A DNA stretch of 64,000 nucleotides, taken from Colletotrichum lupini. Taxonomy: Eukaryota > Ascomycota > Sordariomycetes > Glomerellales > Glomerellaceae. The notes beneath the pieces are model-generated. The model saw nothing but the letters and a program-made list of their open reading frames with translations, was not told the origin of the DNA and ran no database searches. Positions 46,573 through 57,886 of the stretch are shown piece after piece (positions within the stretch are counted from its first letter, which is position 1; the number at the start of each line of letters is the position of its first letter). The stretch lies in NCBI RefSeq assembly GCF_023278565.1, contig NC_064676.1:2976001-3040000 (forward strand), written 5' to 3'. A program made the translations under genes and the position numbers.

Positions 46573-47488
46573 TTATAAGTATATCTTGCTATAGAGCTAA
46601 AAACTATTCGCCGGCCCTCTCAAGCTCTTACTCTTTAACCAAGGCCTATTCAGCACTGAATAGGCTAAAAACAATTGATAGAGTAATATATAATAATACG
46701 GAATGAGCTAAAGCATTCCTCTATAATATATAAATATATATCATTGTCTTCCTTTGTTCGCTATGAGAGTGGCAGATTTGGCCTAGGAGAGCGGTGGATG
46801 AATCTATTACCCGCGTGAGAGTCTATTGAGCTTATATCTAGATCTGGCCTAACTACCTCGTTTACTCTCTGAGCAGCCACACAGCCTATGGTAACGACAC
46901 CGACGATGAAGATAGCATCGCGACTGCTACCAAGGGGCAAATCCATCGGGCAGCTTCTATAGAAGCACGACGAAGCCATTAGACTCCCTGGCCAGGTAGC
47001 TATCGATGGTCGGCCAGTGGTCGATAAAGTGGCTCAGGCAGATATAGTCTTTTCTATCGCCCTCGGTGATCAAGCCCGTGATGAGCCCACAGTCGACAGT
47101 GTTTGTGTGCGCTATGATAGGCTGATTGTAGTGTTTATGTAGTGACCGTGTATATACCGAGCCGGGTCCGTGGCAACTTTATCCCGCAAAGCAGAAAGCT
47201 ATAAGGAGACGGAGGGTTTTAGTGTCTCGACCTGTCCCACAATGGAATGGCAGGACGGTGTCTTGTAATAGTATATGACTCTCAACCTCCCCGACGACGA
47301 AGAGAAAGACACCCTCGAGAAGGCCTGCTTCCTTGGCCCCGACGGGAGTAAGAGATCGGACTAGAAATCAGTATCCCCAAGTCTAAGTATATCTTAAGCT
47401 CTATTCTTAATACCATTATTATCGCTAAAACAATTGCTTTTCTTTACTCTATAATTATTCCATTGATAATATGTCTTGAGAAGCTAAG

Positions 47489-47655
47489 AAAGAGGGCAAT
47501 AAGGGAGGCAATGAGAGAGGCAACGAGAGAGGCAATGAGAGAGGCAACGAGAGAGGCAATGAGAGAGGTAATGAGAGAGGTAATGAGAGAGGTAATGAGA
47601 GAGGTAATGAGAGAGGCAATGAGAGAGGCAATGAGAGAGGCAATGAGAGAGGTAA
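47489..47655. repeat. 12-bp minisatellite (AATGAGAGAGGC), about 14 copies
   Basis: Tandem AATGAGAGAGGC units with A/G, C/T variants (AACGAGAGAGGC, AATGAGAGAGGT). In the frame that follows a TGA at about 47476 they encode a run of Gly-Asn-Glu-Arg, preceded by EAKKEGNKGG and followed by NKKRLRYISAGILLCQA. The other frames (MREA and LPLS runs) are repeat artefacts. Confidence 0.85.
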
Positions 47656-47810
47656 TAGTAATAAGAAGAGATTGAGATATATCTCGGCCGGCATACTATT
47701 ATGCCAAGCTTAGGGCTATGTCTGTTCTTGCGCTAAGAGATGGGTCATTCATATACTCTCAGCGGGCCTCAGCCGTCAACCAACTATCACTGGATGAAAA
47801 CATCCACACA

Positions 47811-47899
47811 TCCCCGATAGTCTAGTGGTGAGGATATCTGCTTGTCATTGAAAATTCAGCGATTCGCAGGGGACCGGGGTTCAATTCCCCGTCGAGGAG
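47811..47899 (+). tRNA. tRNA-Asp (GTC) with a 17-nt intron
   Basis: The D arm contains TAGTCTAGTGGTGAGGAT (A box) and the T arm contains GGGGTTCAATTCCCC (B box). The anticodon stem TCTGC pairs with GCAGG (one T-G pair) around the loop TTGTCAC, with anticodon GTC at 47844-47846. The loop is interrupted after position 37 by an intron at 47848-47864. The acceptor stem TCCCCGA/TCGAGGA has one C-A mismatch at the fourth pair, where the usual base would be T. It is likely functional, but the mismatch leaves some doubt. It sits at the edge of the AT-rich island. Confidence 0.88.
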
Positions 47900-48378
47900 T
47901 ATTCTTTTGGCCGGACTCATTATTTTATGAGTTATCGTGAAGAATGGGTGGTGTTTGTGAAGCTTTTGTCATGGTTATGAGTTGTGAGAGTGAGTATCGT
48001 GGGATCGCGAAATGCACCTACGCTAAGCCACAGGTAGCGTGGCGCGGTGGGGTTCTAGTATGGACCTTCCTTGTAAGTAAGGTAAGCACCACTGTATTTC
48101 GGAGGGCGTGCACCTCGGCTCTGGGTACTTGGCAGGGCGTCTTCTCATATCGCCGTATTCCGCTGCTCTTGAGAGCTAGACGTTCATCTTATATGTTGAG
48201 CACCCAGCGAGCCTAATTGAATCGTGTTCAGCTCTCAGTAGCAGTCTCGACTTTTATATCTTAATACGACAAGCTTGGCAGCCACTCTCTTTGTCGAAGA
48301 AGCAAAACATTGATCAGTTCATCCACAACAAACAACCAAGCAACCAGGGGCACGGCACATCGCCGTCGTCTATCAAAC
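47900..48378. other. Spacer between tRNA-Asp and the pseudouridine enzyme gene
   Basis: About 480 nt. A short T run (TATTCTTTTGG, 47900-47910) directly after the tRNA may act as its Pol III terminator. No gene was recognised. Confidence 0.5.
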
Positions 48379-50935
48379 ATGATTGTCCCACGCTCATCTT
48401 GCCGCTTGGCCAGACAAGCTCTCTCGCAGCTGCAGCTCTCGCGCCAAACCGTTGGGGCCAACCCAGCACGTCGTCACATGAGCGCCGCCGCATACCAATC
48501 AGGCGGACTGAAGAATCTCCTGCGTGTTTCTGAAGAGGTTGCCGATGCCGTTGCCACAAATAAGCCGGTTGTGGCTTTGGAGTCTACAATCTACACACAC
48601 GGTGCGCTGGGCAATGATCTTGGCTTGGAAGACATTGTCCGTCAGGGCGGCGGTGTTCCTGCTGTGTGTGGTATCCTGAACGGCGAGCCTATCGTTGGAA
48701 TGACGGAAGCTGAGGTTGCCTTCATGGTCGATTCTGGCACGGCGGGCAAGGTGTCGAGGAGAGATGTTGCTCACCTCGTTGGACTGGTAAGTCACTAGAT
48801 AGCATTGCGCTATCATTCGTGTTGGTCCATTGACAGACGTCTTCTGCACACATTCCATGCCTCAGTTCTAACATATCTCAGGGAATCACTGGAAAGAAGG
48901 TCCATGGCGGCACCACCATTGCCGGAACCATGCTACTCTCAAGACTCGCAGGCATCCGCGTCTTCGGCACTGGCGGCCTAGGCGGCGTTCACCGCGGCGG
49001 CGAGAACTCCCTCGACGTCTCCGCAGACCTCACGGAGCTCGGCCGCACGCGCGTGGCCGTCGTGAGCTCAGGCTGCAAGGGTTTCCTCGACATACCGCGC
49101 ACGCTCGAGTTCCTCGAGACGCACGGCGCCTTCGTCGCGACTTTCGCCGACGGCCGAACCGGCAACGTCGATTTCCCCGCCTTTTGGGCCCGCGAGAGCG
49201 GCACAAAGAGCCCCGCGGTCGTCCAGACCGAGCGCGAGGCCGCCGCCATGATCTTGGCGCAGGAAAGCCTAGGCATCGAGTCCGGCATGCTCTTCGCCAA
49301 CCCGATCCCCGAGGAGTACGGCATCCCCCGCGCGGAGATGGACGCCGTCATCGAGACGGCGGTCACGGAGGCTATTGAGAAGGGCTTCACGGGCGCCAAG
49401 AACACGCCCTACGTCCTCGGCAGGATCAGGCAGCTGACGGAGGAGCGAAGCACGCTGGCCAACAAGGCGTTGGTGAGGTCCAACGTGGCGCGGGCTACCA
49501 AGATCTCGGTGGAGCTCTCGAAACTGCTGAACGAGGGCGTTTCGAAATCGTAAGTTTTCGATTTCGTTGTATATAGCTCAGCCGGGGACTCGGACTCTGA
49601 CTGCGTAGATAGTTCTTCGAGCACGCATGTTTCTGGTTATGACATTCCCCCTAAAGCTACCGTCAAAGTGGAAGAACCCAAGTCCAGCAAGGCCGATGTG
49701 CTTGTGGCGGGCTCCGTAGCGATTGACCTGAGCTGCGACTACCATCCCCTAGGTGACAAGAAAGAGGTCGCGCCTCATATGCAAACCTCGAACCCTGCTT
49801 GTATCAACCAGTCCATCGGCGGCGTCGGTCACAACGTCGCTCTGGCAGCTCACAGAGTAAGCAAAGACACGACAGTACGCCTGTGTAGCTTGATCGGTGA
49901 CGATGTGTAAGCCCGCTCCCCCCTTATACCTACAATTCCACACCTAACGAAGTGAAAAGCGCCGGCGCAACCGTCCTGTCCTCTCTCAAAGCTTCAGGCC
50001 TCGAGACAACCTACATCCGCCAGCTCACCTCCGAGTACCACGTCGCCAACCGCACGGCGCAGTACGTCGCCGTCAACGACGCCGAGAAGAACCTCGTCAT
50101 GGCCATGGCCGACATGGGCATCTTCGCCAACCACTCCTTCCCAGACTACTGGAAGTCCGCCGTCGCCGGCGCCAAGCCGGCATGGCTCGTCGTCGACGGC
50201 AACTGGAGCCCCAAGGACGTCCGGGCGTGGATCGACGCCGGCCGCGAGCAAGGATGCAAGGTCGCCTTTGAGCCCGTCTCGACGGCCAAGTCCATCGGTC
50301 TCTTTCCCAAAGAGCACCCGCACCTCGGCGTCTTTCCCAGCCCCGGCATCGACATCGCGTCGCCCAATAATTTTGAGCTTAACGCCATGTATAGCGCGGC
50401 CAAGGAGAATGGCTTCTTTGATACGCCCGAGTGGTTCGAGGTCATTGACGCCTTCAACATGCGCGGTGCGCGAGACCGCTTCGTGGCTCTTACGTCCAAG
50501 GAGATGACTGACGCGGGCATCCCCGTGCAGACGGTTCACCTCCTGCCGTACATCCCTACCCTAGTCACAAAGCTGGGGTCCAAGGGTGTTCTCCTGACTA
50601 CGATTCTGGGCAAGAACGATCCCAGACTCAAGGACAGAAACGAAGAGAAGTGGCTGCTTACGAGAGGCTACGTTGATCATCCCACCGTCGGCGGCGTCTA
50701 TATGCGCCTGTTCCCGCCTGCTGAGAAGGTTGCCCTCGACGAGATTGTATCCGTCAATGGGGTTGGTGATACGTTCTTGGGAGTTCTCATTGCTGGCCTG
50801 TCAAAGGGGGGCAAGGTGGAGGACTTGATCGATGTCGCGCAAAAGGCGGCAGTCATGACGCTCAAGAGCCACGAGAGTGTGAGCCCTGACTTGGAAAGGC
50901 TGGATGGGGCCCTAAAGGCTTCTGTGAGGAGTTGA
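48379..50935 (+). CDS. Bifunctional pseudouridine-5'-phosphate glycosidase / PfkB-family pseudouridine kinase
   Basis: Exons 48379-48786, 48882-49549, 49613-49906 and 49960-50935 give 781 aa. The Arg/Ser-rich start (VPRSSCRLARQALSQL) may be a mitochondrial presequence; a second Met lies at 48478. Residues about 45-355 are the PsuG/IndA domain: NKPVVALESTIYTHGA, GKVSRRDVAHLVG, GITGKKVHGGTTIAGTM, FGTGGLGGVHRG, VVSSGCKGFLDIPRTLE and ANPIPEEYGI. Residues about 385-781 are a PfkB sugar kinase: SIGGVGHNVALAAHRV (signature 1) and SVNGVGDTFLGVLIAGL with catalytic Asp727 (signature 2). Kinase and glycosidase act in sequence: pseudouridine to its 5'-phosphate, then to uracil and ribose 5-phosphate. Exon 3 starts at the second of two close acceptors, because the first gives an immediate stop. 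Confidence 0.93.
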
Positions 50936-52703
50936 GAGCATCATGAAGTTACCCATGTAGAATAGAAAAGTTCGCGGCGTTCAGTGAGACTTGACCCTTT
51001 GACCTACTTCATGTATACCGAACATGTTGCGTGCTCTTGTGATGATATGTCAGCAGAGGCAAACTTGACTGTCGAACAGCTGGGTTGTAGGAGTCGAACC
51101 ATATGCCTGAGAAACATCAGCGTCCCGGTTTGTTCATACTAATTAACCACTCAGCTGGATGGCCTCGGCAGCTTCGAAATGCGGGGTGCTCCGTCCTTTA
51201 AATCTGCAATCTATGTACCCTTTACTCTGCTCCTCTCGTAGTCTTGTAAGCCAGGAGTTGAGGATAAGATCGAAAGGCAAGGTTGGCGGGATGAGCTACT
51301 GATTAGAGGGGCTATAAAGGCCCCTGATACCTGGCCGCTAAGAACGCCCGCCTCAAGCACATAGTTCCCGGGGTTTGGGTCTAGTCGGACTGCATGTGAG
51401 AGTGATGCTGCTGCCTTCAAATCGACGTTCTTTCTTGGTGATATTGTTCATTCTTTATGTTGAACACATTCTCTCATCGCGTTCATCATTCCTCAGACAG
51501 CTAGCTCCCTTCGCCCTACGTATTCGGATTCGGATACGTTCACCAACGTGAAGCCAGAGGCGAACCTGGCTACACGCGACTATATTCTTCACTTCTGAGC
51601 TATGGAAAACAAAGAAGTGGTGGTTCTTATACCAGCCTAAGGAAGCGACAGTGCTGTCACCAAGTAGATATCAAGACCGTGTTTCTTACGATAGCTAAAC
51701 ACTAGATGTTATGTTGAGGAAAGAATCCTAAAACGAGTTTTAGCTACTGAGGGTAAAAGCCAATACTTGCCCCCGACTCTCAAGCTTGCAGACAAGTACC
51801 TAGCAGCAAACATGCCTGTCCAGGCCGGCAACGTTTGATGTCCCGGTATCAAACAGGTATACAGACACGAACAGTAAGAACGAGACATCATTTCTCATGT
51901 AAAGAATAGAGATTCACTTCAAATTTTCACTTGACGAGAGAAGAGCCCTGATCCGGCTATGAACATCATGAACGCGTCATATCGGAACGGGATTGTTTGA
52001 GCTAGTAGCATTCATATACAGCCATGGAAGTGAAGTAGTTTGTGAAAGAGAGTGATGACAACACGGCGTCTAGATCTCTTGACTATCTAGATCTGTATGA
52101 GAATTGCCCTGCACAGTCTCACAGCAAGAGATATTCAGTGCTAGCAAAGTTGAATAAGTCTCAAAAAATTGTTGCGCCCAGAGCAAATGGCGAAATTACA
52201 TCCTCAAATACCAAGCCCTCAATGAAAGGGGCCTTTGTCAATCAGAGGCAACAATACAATGCCAGCAACAAACAAAAAGAGATCAAGAATAGCCTTGGCT
52301 GTGGGGAGACTTTGTGTGTGGACTCTTTACTGTACTTCTGCTTATTGACATAGACGGCACAATCTATAACAAAGGTCATGAGAGGGCATTTGAATCAGCA
52401 TTGCTCAGTATGGGAGGATACTGACAAGACTTTGTTTGTCTGATGACCCAGGTCAAATAATTAAAACCCGTTTTCATTCGCAATCCCAACCTAACCCGAA
52501 ATTTTGTTATTTTACAAAGTACAACTTGATGTGCCCGATGATTATGCAATGCCCATGTTGTAAGAAGCAAGCCCCCGGTAGAGCGTCATTCTCGGCGCCC
52601 GTGACCAGTCGTACGAGTCAAAATTTCTTAATAACAACCAATGGTTCTATCCCTCCTTGACCACTGTTTTGCGACGTTCCAAGCGATGGGAGTAGTTCTT
52701 GTC
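50936..52703. other. Convergent intergenic region
   Basis: About 1.8 kb between the pseudouridine enzyme and ARS2, AT-richer beyond 51700. Apart from the tRNA-like sequence noted separately, I see no gene; the 103-codon frame at 52042-52353 has no recognisable feature. Confidence 0.5.
51083..51166 (-). other. Degenerate tRNA-like sequence
   Basis: On the minus strand CAGCTGAGTGGTTAATTAG resembles a Pol III A box/D arm. GGTTCGACTCC, about 50 nt on, is a perfect B box/T loop. The acceptor ends (GGCCATC and ACAACCC) do not pair and the anticodon arm is unclear, so this is a decayed tRNA or tRNA-derived element rather than a working gene. Confidence 0.35.
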
Positions 52704-55517
52704 CTAATAATTCAGCTCTCCGCCGCCGCCGCCAGCGACGTGATCGAGATCCTCGTAGCTCTTGAGACTACGTCCCTGAGTGGCCTCCCGTGGGCCGACA
52801 GCCGCTCCACCGCCGGCAGCACCGTCTCCCCACTTGCCGGCGCCACCGCGGCCTCCTCCCCTCATACCACCGTCCCAACGGGGATTCGGGCGTCGGTCAT
52901 AGGGACCGCTTCGGTAGTTTCCACGGCTACCGCTCATACCTCCGCGGCGAATGGGGCCAGAGCCTCCGCGGTCATCGCCACCAGCATTCCATCCGGACTG
53001 CATACCGGGATGTCCGCCACCGACGAACGGCGGGAACCCGCCGGGTGGCATGGGGAATCCAGGGATGGGCATCATGCCATTCATAGTAAAGTTCTGCAAG
53101 TTGAATCCACGAGGGGTTCCAGTTGCAGAAGAACCATTAGCCGGAGGGAAGTGACCGTTGGAATTAGCATCAGTCCTTGATGGAGCAATGTGAGATGGGT
53201 CCATGACATAGGCATTGATAAGGTGGAACTGTGGAGTTGGTTAGCAGCTGACGTCAAGTAGCTGGGAAAGTTGACTTGCCTCTTGCTCAATGGTTTCGAG
53301 CCATTCGTTGTGGCGCTTCTCGACGTGCTTGCGCCAGAAATGCTCTTCCTTGAACAACTTGGCACACTCGGGAACCTTGCATCTCCATTTGTGCTCGTCC
53401 TCCTGCTTGACGTATTTCAGCAGCTCGTCACTGACGGCATCCTCAACGGGGCGGCCTCCAAGCTTGCGCAGGTCTGCCGTTTCGGGCTCAAGGATTTGCA
53501 TAATCTTGTCCTCGAAAGTCTTGACCCAGTTGTAGGCGCGAAGCAGCTGTTGTTCTGCCTTGCCGGTAGTACCGCGGAACTTCTTGTCCTCAGTCGCTTC
53601 GCCTTCCTCCTCGATCTCGCTGCGCTTCTTGCCAGGGAATGGCTCCCCATTGGCACTAGCACGCGCAACGGCCTTGGCGGAAGTACTGAGGGTGGTTCTC
53701 GGGCGACGCAGGTGACCGCCGGGGCACTTGCGAGTGAGCTCATGAATTGAATCGCTCTCAAAGACACAGAAGAAGCAAAAGTTGTAGACGCGTCTGAGAT
53801 ACTCAATCATGAGATCCAGCTGCTTCTTCTTGACCAGGAGGTCTTCGTCGTCAACGTCGTCCTCCTCAACAGCACCTTCATCTTCGTCATCGTCAATGGC
53901 ACCATCCTCTCCGTCTTCCATGCCGTCATCAACGTCGAGGTCACGCTCCTTCTTGGCCTTCTTCTTAGGTGCAGTGACTGCGGGCTGAAGGCGGCCGCCG
54001 TTCTTAAGATCGTCGACACGTTCCTCAATCTTTAAGACGGCGTTGAAGTCAGAGCCGAAGTCTTCCTCAAACTTGTTGACAAGTCGTTGAACCAGGCCCA
54101 AGTCCTTCTCAACTCGCTCGGGTGCAGAGAAGAGATCCCAGAGAGCCTTCTTTCTGGGGTGACTGGGAGGATTGTGCACACCGACGTGGCAGACGAAATC
54201 GCCCCTGACTTCGTCCTTGACAGTCTTGCCGTTGACAGCATCAAGTGCCTTCTCAGCAGTCGACACGACTGCTGGCGACTTCAAAGGCATATCGCCATCC
54301 TCATCCTTGGGGTCGACGCGGTCAACGACTGCGGGGGCAACTTCTGATGAAGGGTGAAGCATAACCCAACCAATACGATGATACCGCTTGCTGGGGTTGG
54401 GATCTGACAGAGAAAGCCACTTGAAGCCGCCCTCTTCTTCGCCGAGATGCTCCTTGCAGAAAGTCTCGAGGTTTTGTCTGCTGACATGGGGCGCAATGGT
54501 CTTGATGAGAAGGGTGGGCTGGTAAAGGTTCTCGTCTCTGATGTCACCGCCGTTGGCTGGCACAAGGTCTCCCACGCCCAGGATCTCGTTGGCGGCGGTT
54601 GCTTCACCTTCCTCCTTCTCTACGAGGCCTCCAAGGCCATTAGTCTCGCTCTTGGGAATTCCCTCCAGCGAGAACTCGTCAAAGGTTCCGGACTCAAGAT
54701 CTTGCTCCCATTGGCTGTAAGCGCCACGGCGGAATTCGTTAAGCTGGGCTCTGAAACCGTCACGAATTTCAGGGACGTATCGCTCGCGGAACCACTGCTC
54801 CTTCTTGTGCTCGCCAACGAAAGTGCGAGCCATCTTTGCTTGAAGTTCTTCCTTGTAGGCGTCATACGCGACCTGAATCTTGGCCTTCTCCTTTTCGCGC
54901 TCTTCTTGGGCTTCACGTGTGCCTCGGGCACGTTCCGGTTCACGGCGACGGCCAGTACGTTGGCGTTCCTTCTCCTCCTTGATCTTTTCGTTCATCCTCC
55001 ACCATTCGCCAAAGTATGAGAAGCCGACTTGGTATGGGAGCTTGACGGGATCCGCAAGGGGGTTGACGGTCATCGGCGCAGAAGCGCTGCTGTCCTGTCC
55101 AGGGACGTAGCGATCAATGTTGGCTGGCGGTGACTGGATTCTCCTTTCCCGGCGGTCATCGCGATCTCTGCCACCAGCGTAGTCGTCGCGACCGCGACCC
55201 CTTGGCTCATATCGGTCGATAGCAGCTGGGGATCGTGAGCGCCGTCTGTCACGGTGCTGACGCTCATGGCCTGAAAGATTTGTCAGTAATTGACCAGGAA
55301 ATCCTTGCTAGTTCAAGGCCCAGTATCGTGGGAGAAGCCTCGACAAGAAACGGCCGGAGCCATTGGATGAGATAAATCAGAGATCCTACGCACCAGGCGA
55401 TCTACCGCGGTAGAATGTGTCAGCTCGCTCTTCCTTGACTCGCGTGTCGTCGCGACTGCTCCACGTCCTGTCACCCGGCGAGCGCGCAGAGTCTCGATGT
55501 GAAGAGTAGGAATCCAT
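52704..55517 (-). CDS. ARS2/SERRATE RNA-effector protein
   Basis: Exons 55517-55394, 55270-53280 and 53228-52704 give 879 aa. The N-terminus is Arg/Ser/Asp-rich (HRDRRRSRSP). The SERRATE/Ars2 N-terminal domain follows (VGFSYFGEWWRMNEKIKEE, EELQAKMARTFVGEHKKEQW). The central part has LLIKTIAPHVSRQNLETFC, YHRIGWVMLHP and YLRRVYNFCFFCVFESDS. A C2H2 zinc finger uses Cys672, Cys677, His690 and His695. The Gly/Arg/Pro-rich tail ends SLKSYEDLDHVAGGGGGEL. ARS2 binds the nuclear cap-binding complex and links RNA polymerase II transcripts to processing, export or decay. Intron 2 is a GC-AG intron; reading past it yields a stop after LLDVSC, so splicing is needed for the tail. Confidence 0.92.
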
Positions 55518-57145
55518 CGTGGATATGTCGCGCTGAGTCTAGTGTATAGGACGGTGAATGGCGTCTTTGTTGAGTTCAATTGACCTCTTCAGCCAGATTA
55601 AGTATCGCGTCGGCGTCGGGTAGCTGCGTGGTTGCTACTCATGTGATTTCGTTTCGCTTGCTCGATCGAAGGAAGGAAGGAGGAAGCCTGTTGATTGGCA
55701 ACATGATTGCGGTTAGAGAAATCATTCTGCAGGCGGAATACGGGACGGCTTCTGAGGGAAACGGAAGAAGAGATAGAGAAAGAATTGAGAATTCGGGACG
55801 GAAGTAGCAGTAAAAAGTGGTGCAGCTGCCAGAGGGCAAAGATGAGTTGAAAACCGACTCGTCACTCTGACGATGACGGTGCAAACGGAAGAAGAAGAAA
55901 GACGGAATGCCAAGTGAGGCCTGCTGAGAATGATTGACAAACGAGGATGGTTGAACAGGCAGTTGGGCGGGAGTAAGAATGGATGGTCTGGGAGAGGGAA
56001 GACAGGAATAATGGGGATTGAATTGAGGTGATGGATGGACAATAGGTTGCGGATGAGTAAAGATAATGCAGAAAGAAAGGGAAGAACGAACTATTCCGAT
56101 GGCGAGGGCGTATGCCTCGACGATAAGACGCGTGATGTTGTCGTGATCCAAAAGGTAGAGGGTTTTGGGATGCACGAAGGAGAGGTTGAAGATGGGAAGG
56201 CTGACCCGACTCCGTACTCAAAGGGCGACGAGACGATGGGAGCGAGACACGAACAAAGGGTCGGCTGGAGAGGTCCACCTTGGGCGAAACGGGCTTAGTG
56301 TTTCTTTCGGAGGATCCTCGGCAGCGTCGGCACTCTTAACTGCATACGTCCTCGTTTTCGCATATGTGCTTGCCAGATACGAGTCGTTGACTGATCTGCA
56401 CCTTTTCTACAAGGGAAGTAAGTACCTTACCTTATGATGGATAAGATGCCGCAGTCAATCAAGTCCAAAAAGAGTCTTTTCGAGTTGACTATGCCTTCTC
56501 TACACAATGCATCCCGGGTACTGGCAAGCGCAGTAATCAGTGCCTTCCTCGAGACCTGCTAATGCTGTCGCAGCTGCCCCCAGCCGTGACAGGCGGGTCA
56601 ATGTCCAGTGGAATTCAATTGCTGGAGAGCTGCAGACAACGGCGGTCGATCCCAGCGATCTCCAGAGCTTCACCCCTGTAGCGGCAGAAGCATGTCCATC
56701 TGAGGAACGGGGGTCCCCATCTGCCAAACTGCCACCTCAGCTGAGATAGAATGGGCGGATAGACAACGTGACAATTTTCACTGCTTTGACCCAATCGTCT
56801 TTCAAGAATTGACAAGCACCACATGCACCTTCTGATTCGTGAGTACGTCTGTCTTGCGCTTTCCCGTTCGTCAACATCGAAATTCGAAGTAGAAGTCGCC
56901 AGATTGAGGTGGTTCCTGACAGGAGACTTTCTCTACATTGCGTCATAGCTCTCCTGTAAGAGGATAGCTTCCTCGCATGTCGGACTGAGACCCGCCCCGA
57001 GGTTACTTCTCACCATCCGCATCGCATGTTCCAGACGAACCGTTGCATTTCACTTATAAACACACCACTCGCAATTATCGCGTCTAACACCTTTCTCACA
57101 ATTCTAGTCAATTTCCCACCAACTACATAACCGAAATCGGCCACA
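55518..57145. other. Divergent intergenic region between ARS2 and the TspO gene
   Basis: About 1.6 kb. It is purine-rich on the plus strand near ARS2 (55665-55910), with short frames only. A TACCTTACCTT word is at 56424. No gene or RNA was recognised. Confidence 0.5.
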
Positions 57146-57886
57146 ATGACAACCTTCATCCCGGCCCTGACCTTACCCCACCAGGTCTTCGAGAATGCAG
57201 CCGCCTCGATCCTGCTCCCCATAGCTCTCGGCACGGCCGTCGGCTTCTCTTCGCGGCGTACGTTCCCCTTGAGGATACTTCACACCCTCAAAAAAAGGCG
57301 ATACTAATAAAGCTCATGCAGCCAAGGATACTAAGAAGACCTATGCCGCCATCAAGAACCCTCCCGGCCGCCCTCCCGCGTGGGTGTTTGGTCCGGCATG
57401 GACTCTCCTTTACGGGTAAGCCTAACTTCCTCTCCCAAAACACTTCACCAACACGATGACGCTGTTCTCTGGTATCTAACAAACCCCCCTTCAAGACTGA
57501 TGGGCTACTCCGCCTACCGTGCCTTCCACACGGGCCTCTCCCCAACCTCCACCCTCTCCCAAATCGCCGACACAAAACACGGCGCCACCCTCTACACGAT
57601 CCAGCTCGGCCTCAACCTCATCTGGATGCCCCTCTTCTTCCTCCTCAAGCGCCCCGTCGCCGCCACCGTCGACATCCTCGCCCTCCTCGGCATAAACTCC
57701 TACCTCGCCTATCTCTGGGGCTCCGTCGACGCCGTCGCCGGCGCCTGCCTCGTCCCCTACCTCGGCTGGCTCTCCTTCGCGACCTACCTCTGCGCGGGAG
57801 CGGGCTACCTCAACGACTGGGACCTCAAGGGCGCCGAGGCGCGATACGAGGCCGAGCAGGCTGCCAAGGCTGGGAAGAAGCAGTAG
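57146..57886 (+). CDS. TspO/MBR family membrane protein (translocator protein, peripheral benzodiazepine receptor type)
   Basis: Exons 57146-57257, 57322-57415 and 57496-57886 give 198 aa. It is a five-helix membrane protein of the TspO family, which in other organisms sits in the outer mitochondrial membrane or bacterial outer membrane and binds porphyrins and sterols. Visible are the first helix (ASILLPIALGTAVGF), the family motif NPPGRPPAWVFGPAWTLLYG with MGYSAYRAF after the intron, helix 3 (TIQLGLNLIWMPLFFLL), helix 4 (ATVDILALLGINSYLAYLWG) and helix 5 (LVPYLGWLSFATYLCAGAGY). The C-terminal tail is charged and alanine-rich. Length is slightly above that of animal TSPO (169 aa). Its role in fungi is not well defined. 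Confidence 0.92.

Larger units (their letters stand above)
45640..47810. mobile_element. AT-rich degenerate repeat island, probably the remains of a transposable element
   Basis: Composition changes sharply between UTP18 and the tRNA-Asp gene. It has CTTATT/TTATCC microsatellite DNA (45650-45840), TATA-rich stretches (46580-46745), a perfect 10-bp-arm inverted repeat (GCCTATTCAG/CTGAATAGGC near 46645-46667), two minisatellites, and several coding-like fragments in both directions broken by stops. Plus-strand fragments are 46990-47142 (VAIDGRPVVDKVAQADIVF), about 47274-47363 (MTLNLPDDEEKDTLEKACFL) and the GNERG repeat. No terminal repeats or target duplications could be fixed by eye. The class is unknown. 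Confidence 0.5.

Noticed and set aside
47489..47655. Regularly spaced repeats considered as a CRISPR array
   Set aside because: Units are contiguous 12-mers without spacers, in a eukaryotic genome.
47455..47694. Frame of repeated LPLS residues
   Set aside because: Antisense reading of the 12-bp minisatellite; no independent coding evidence.
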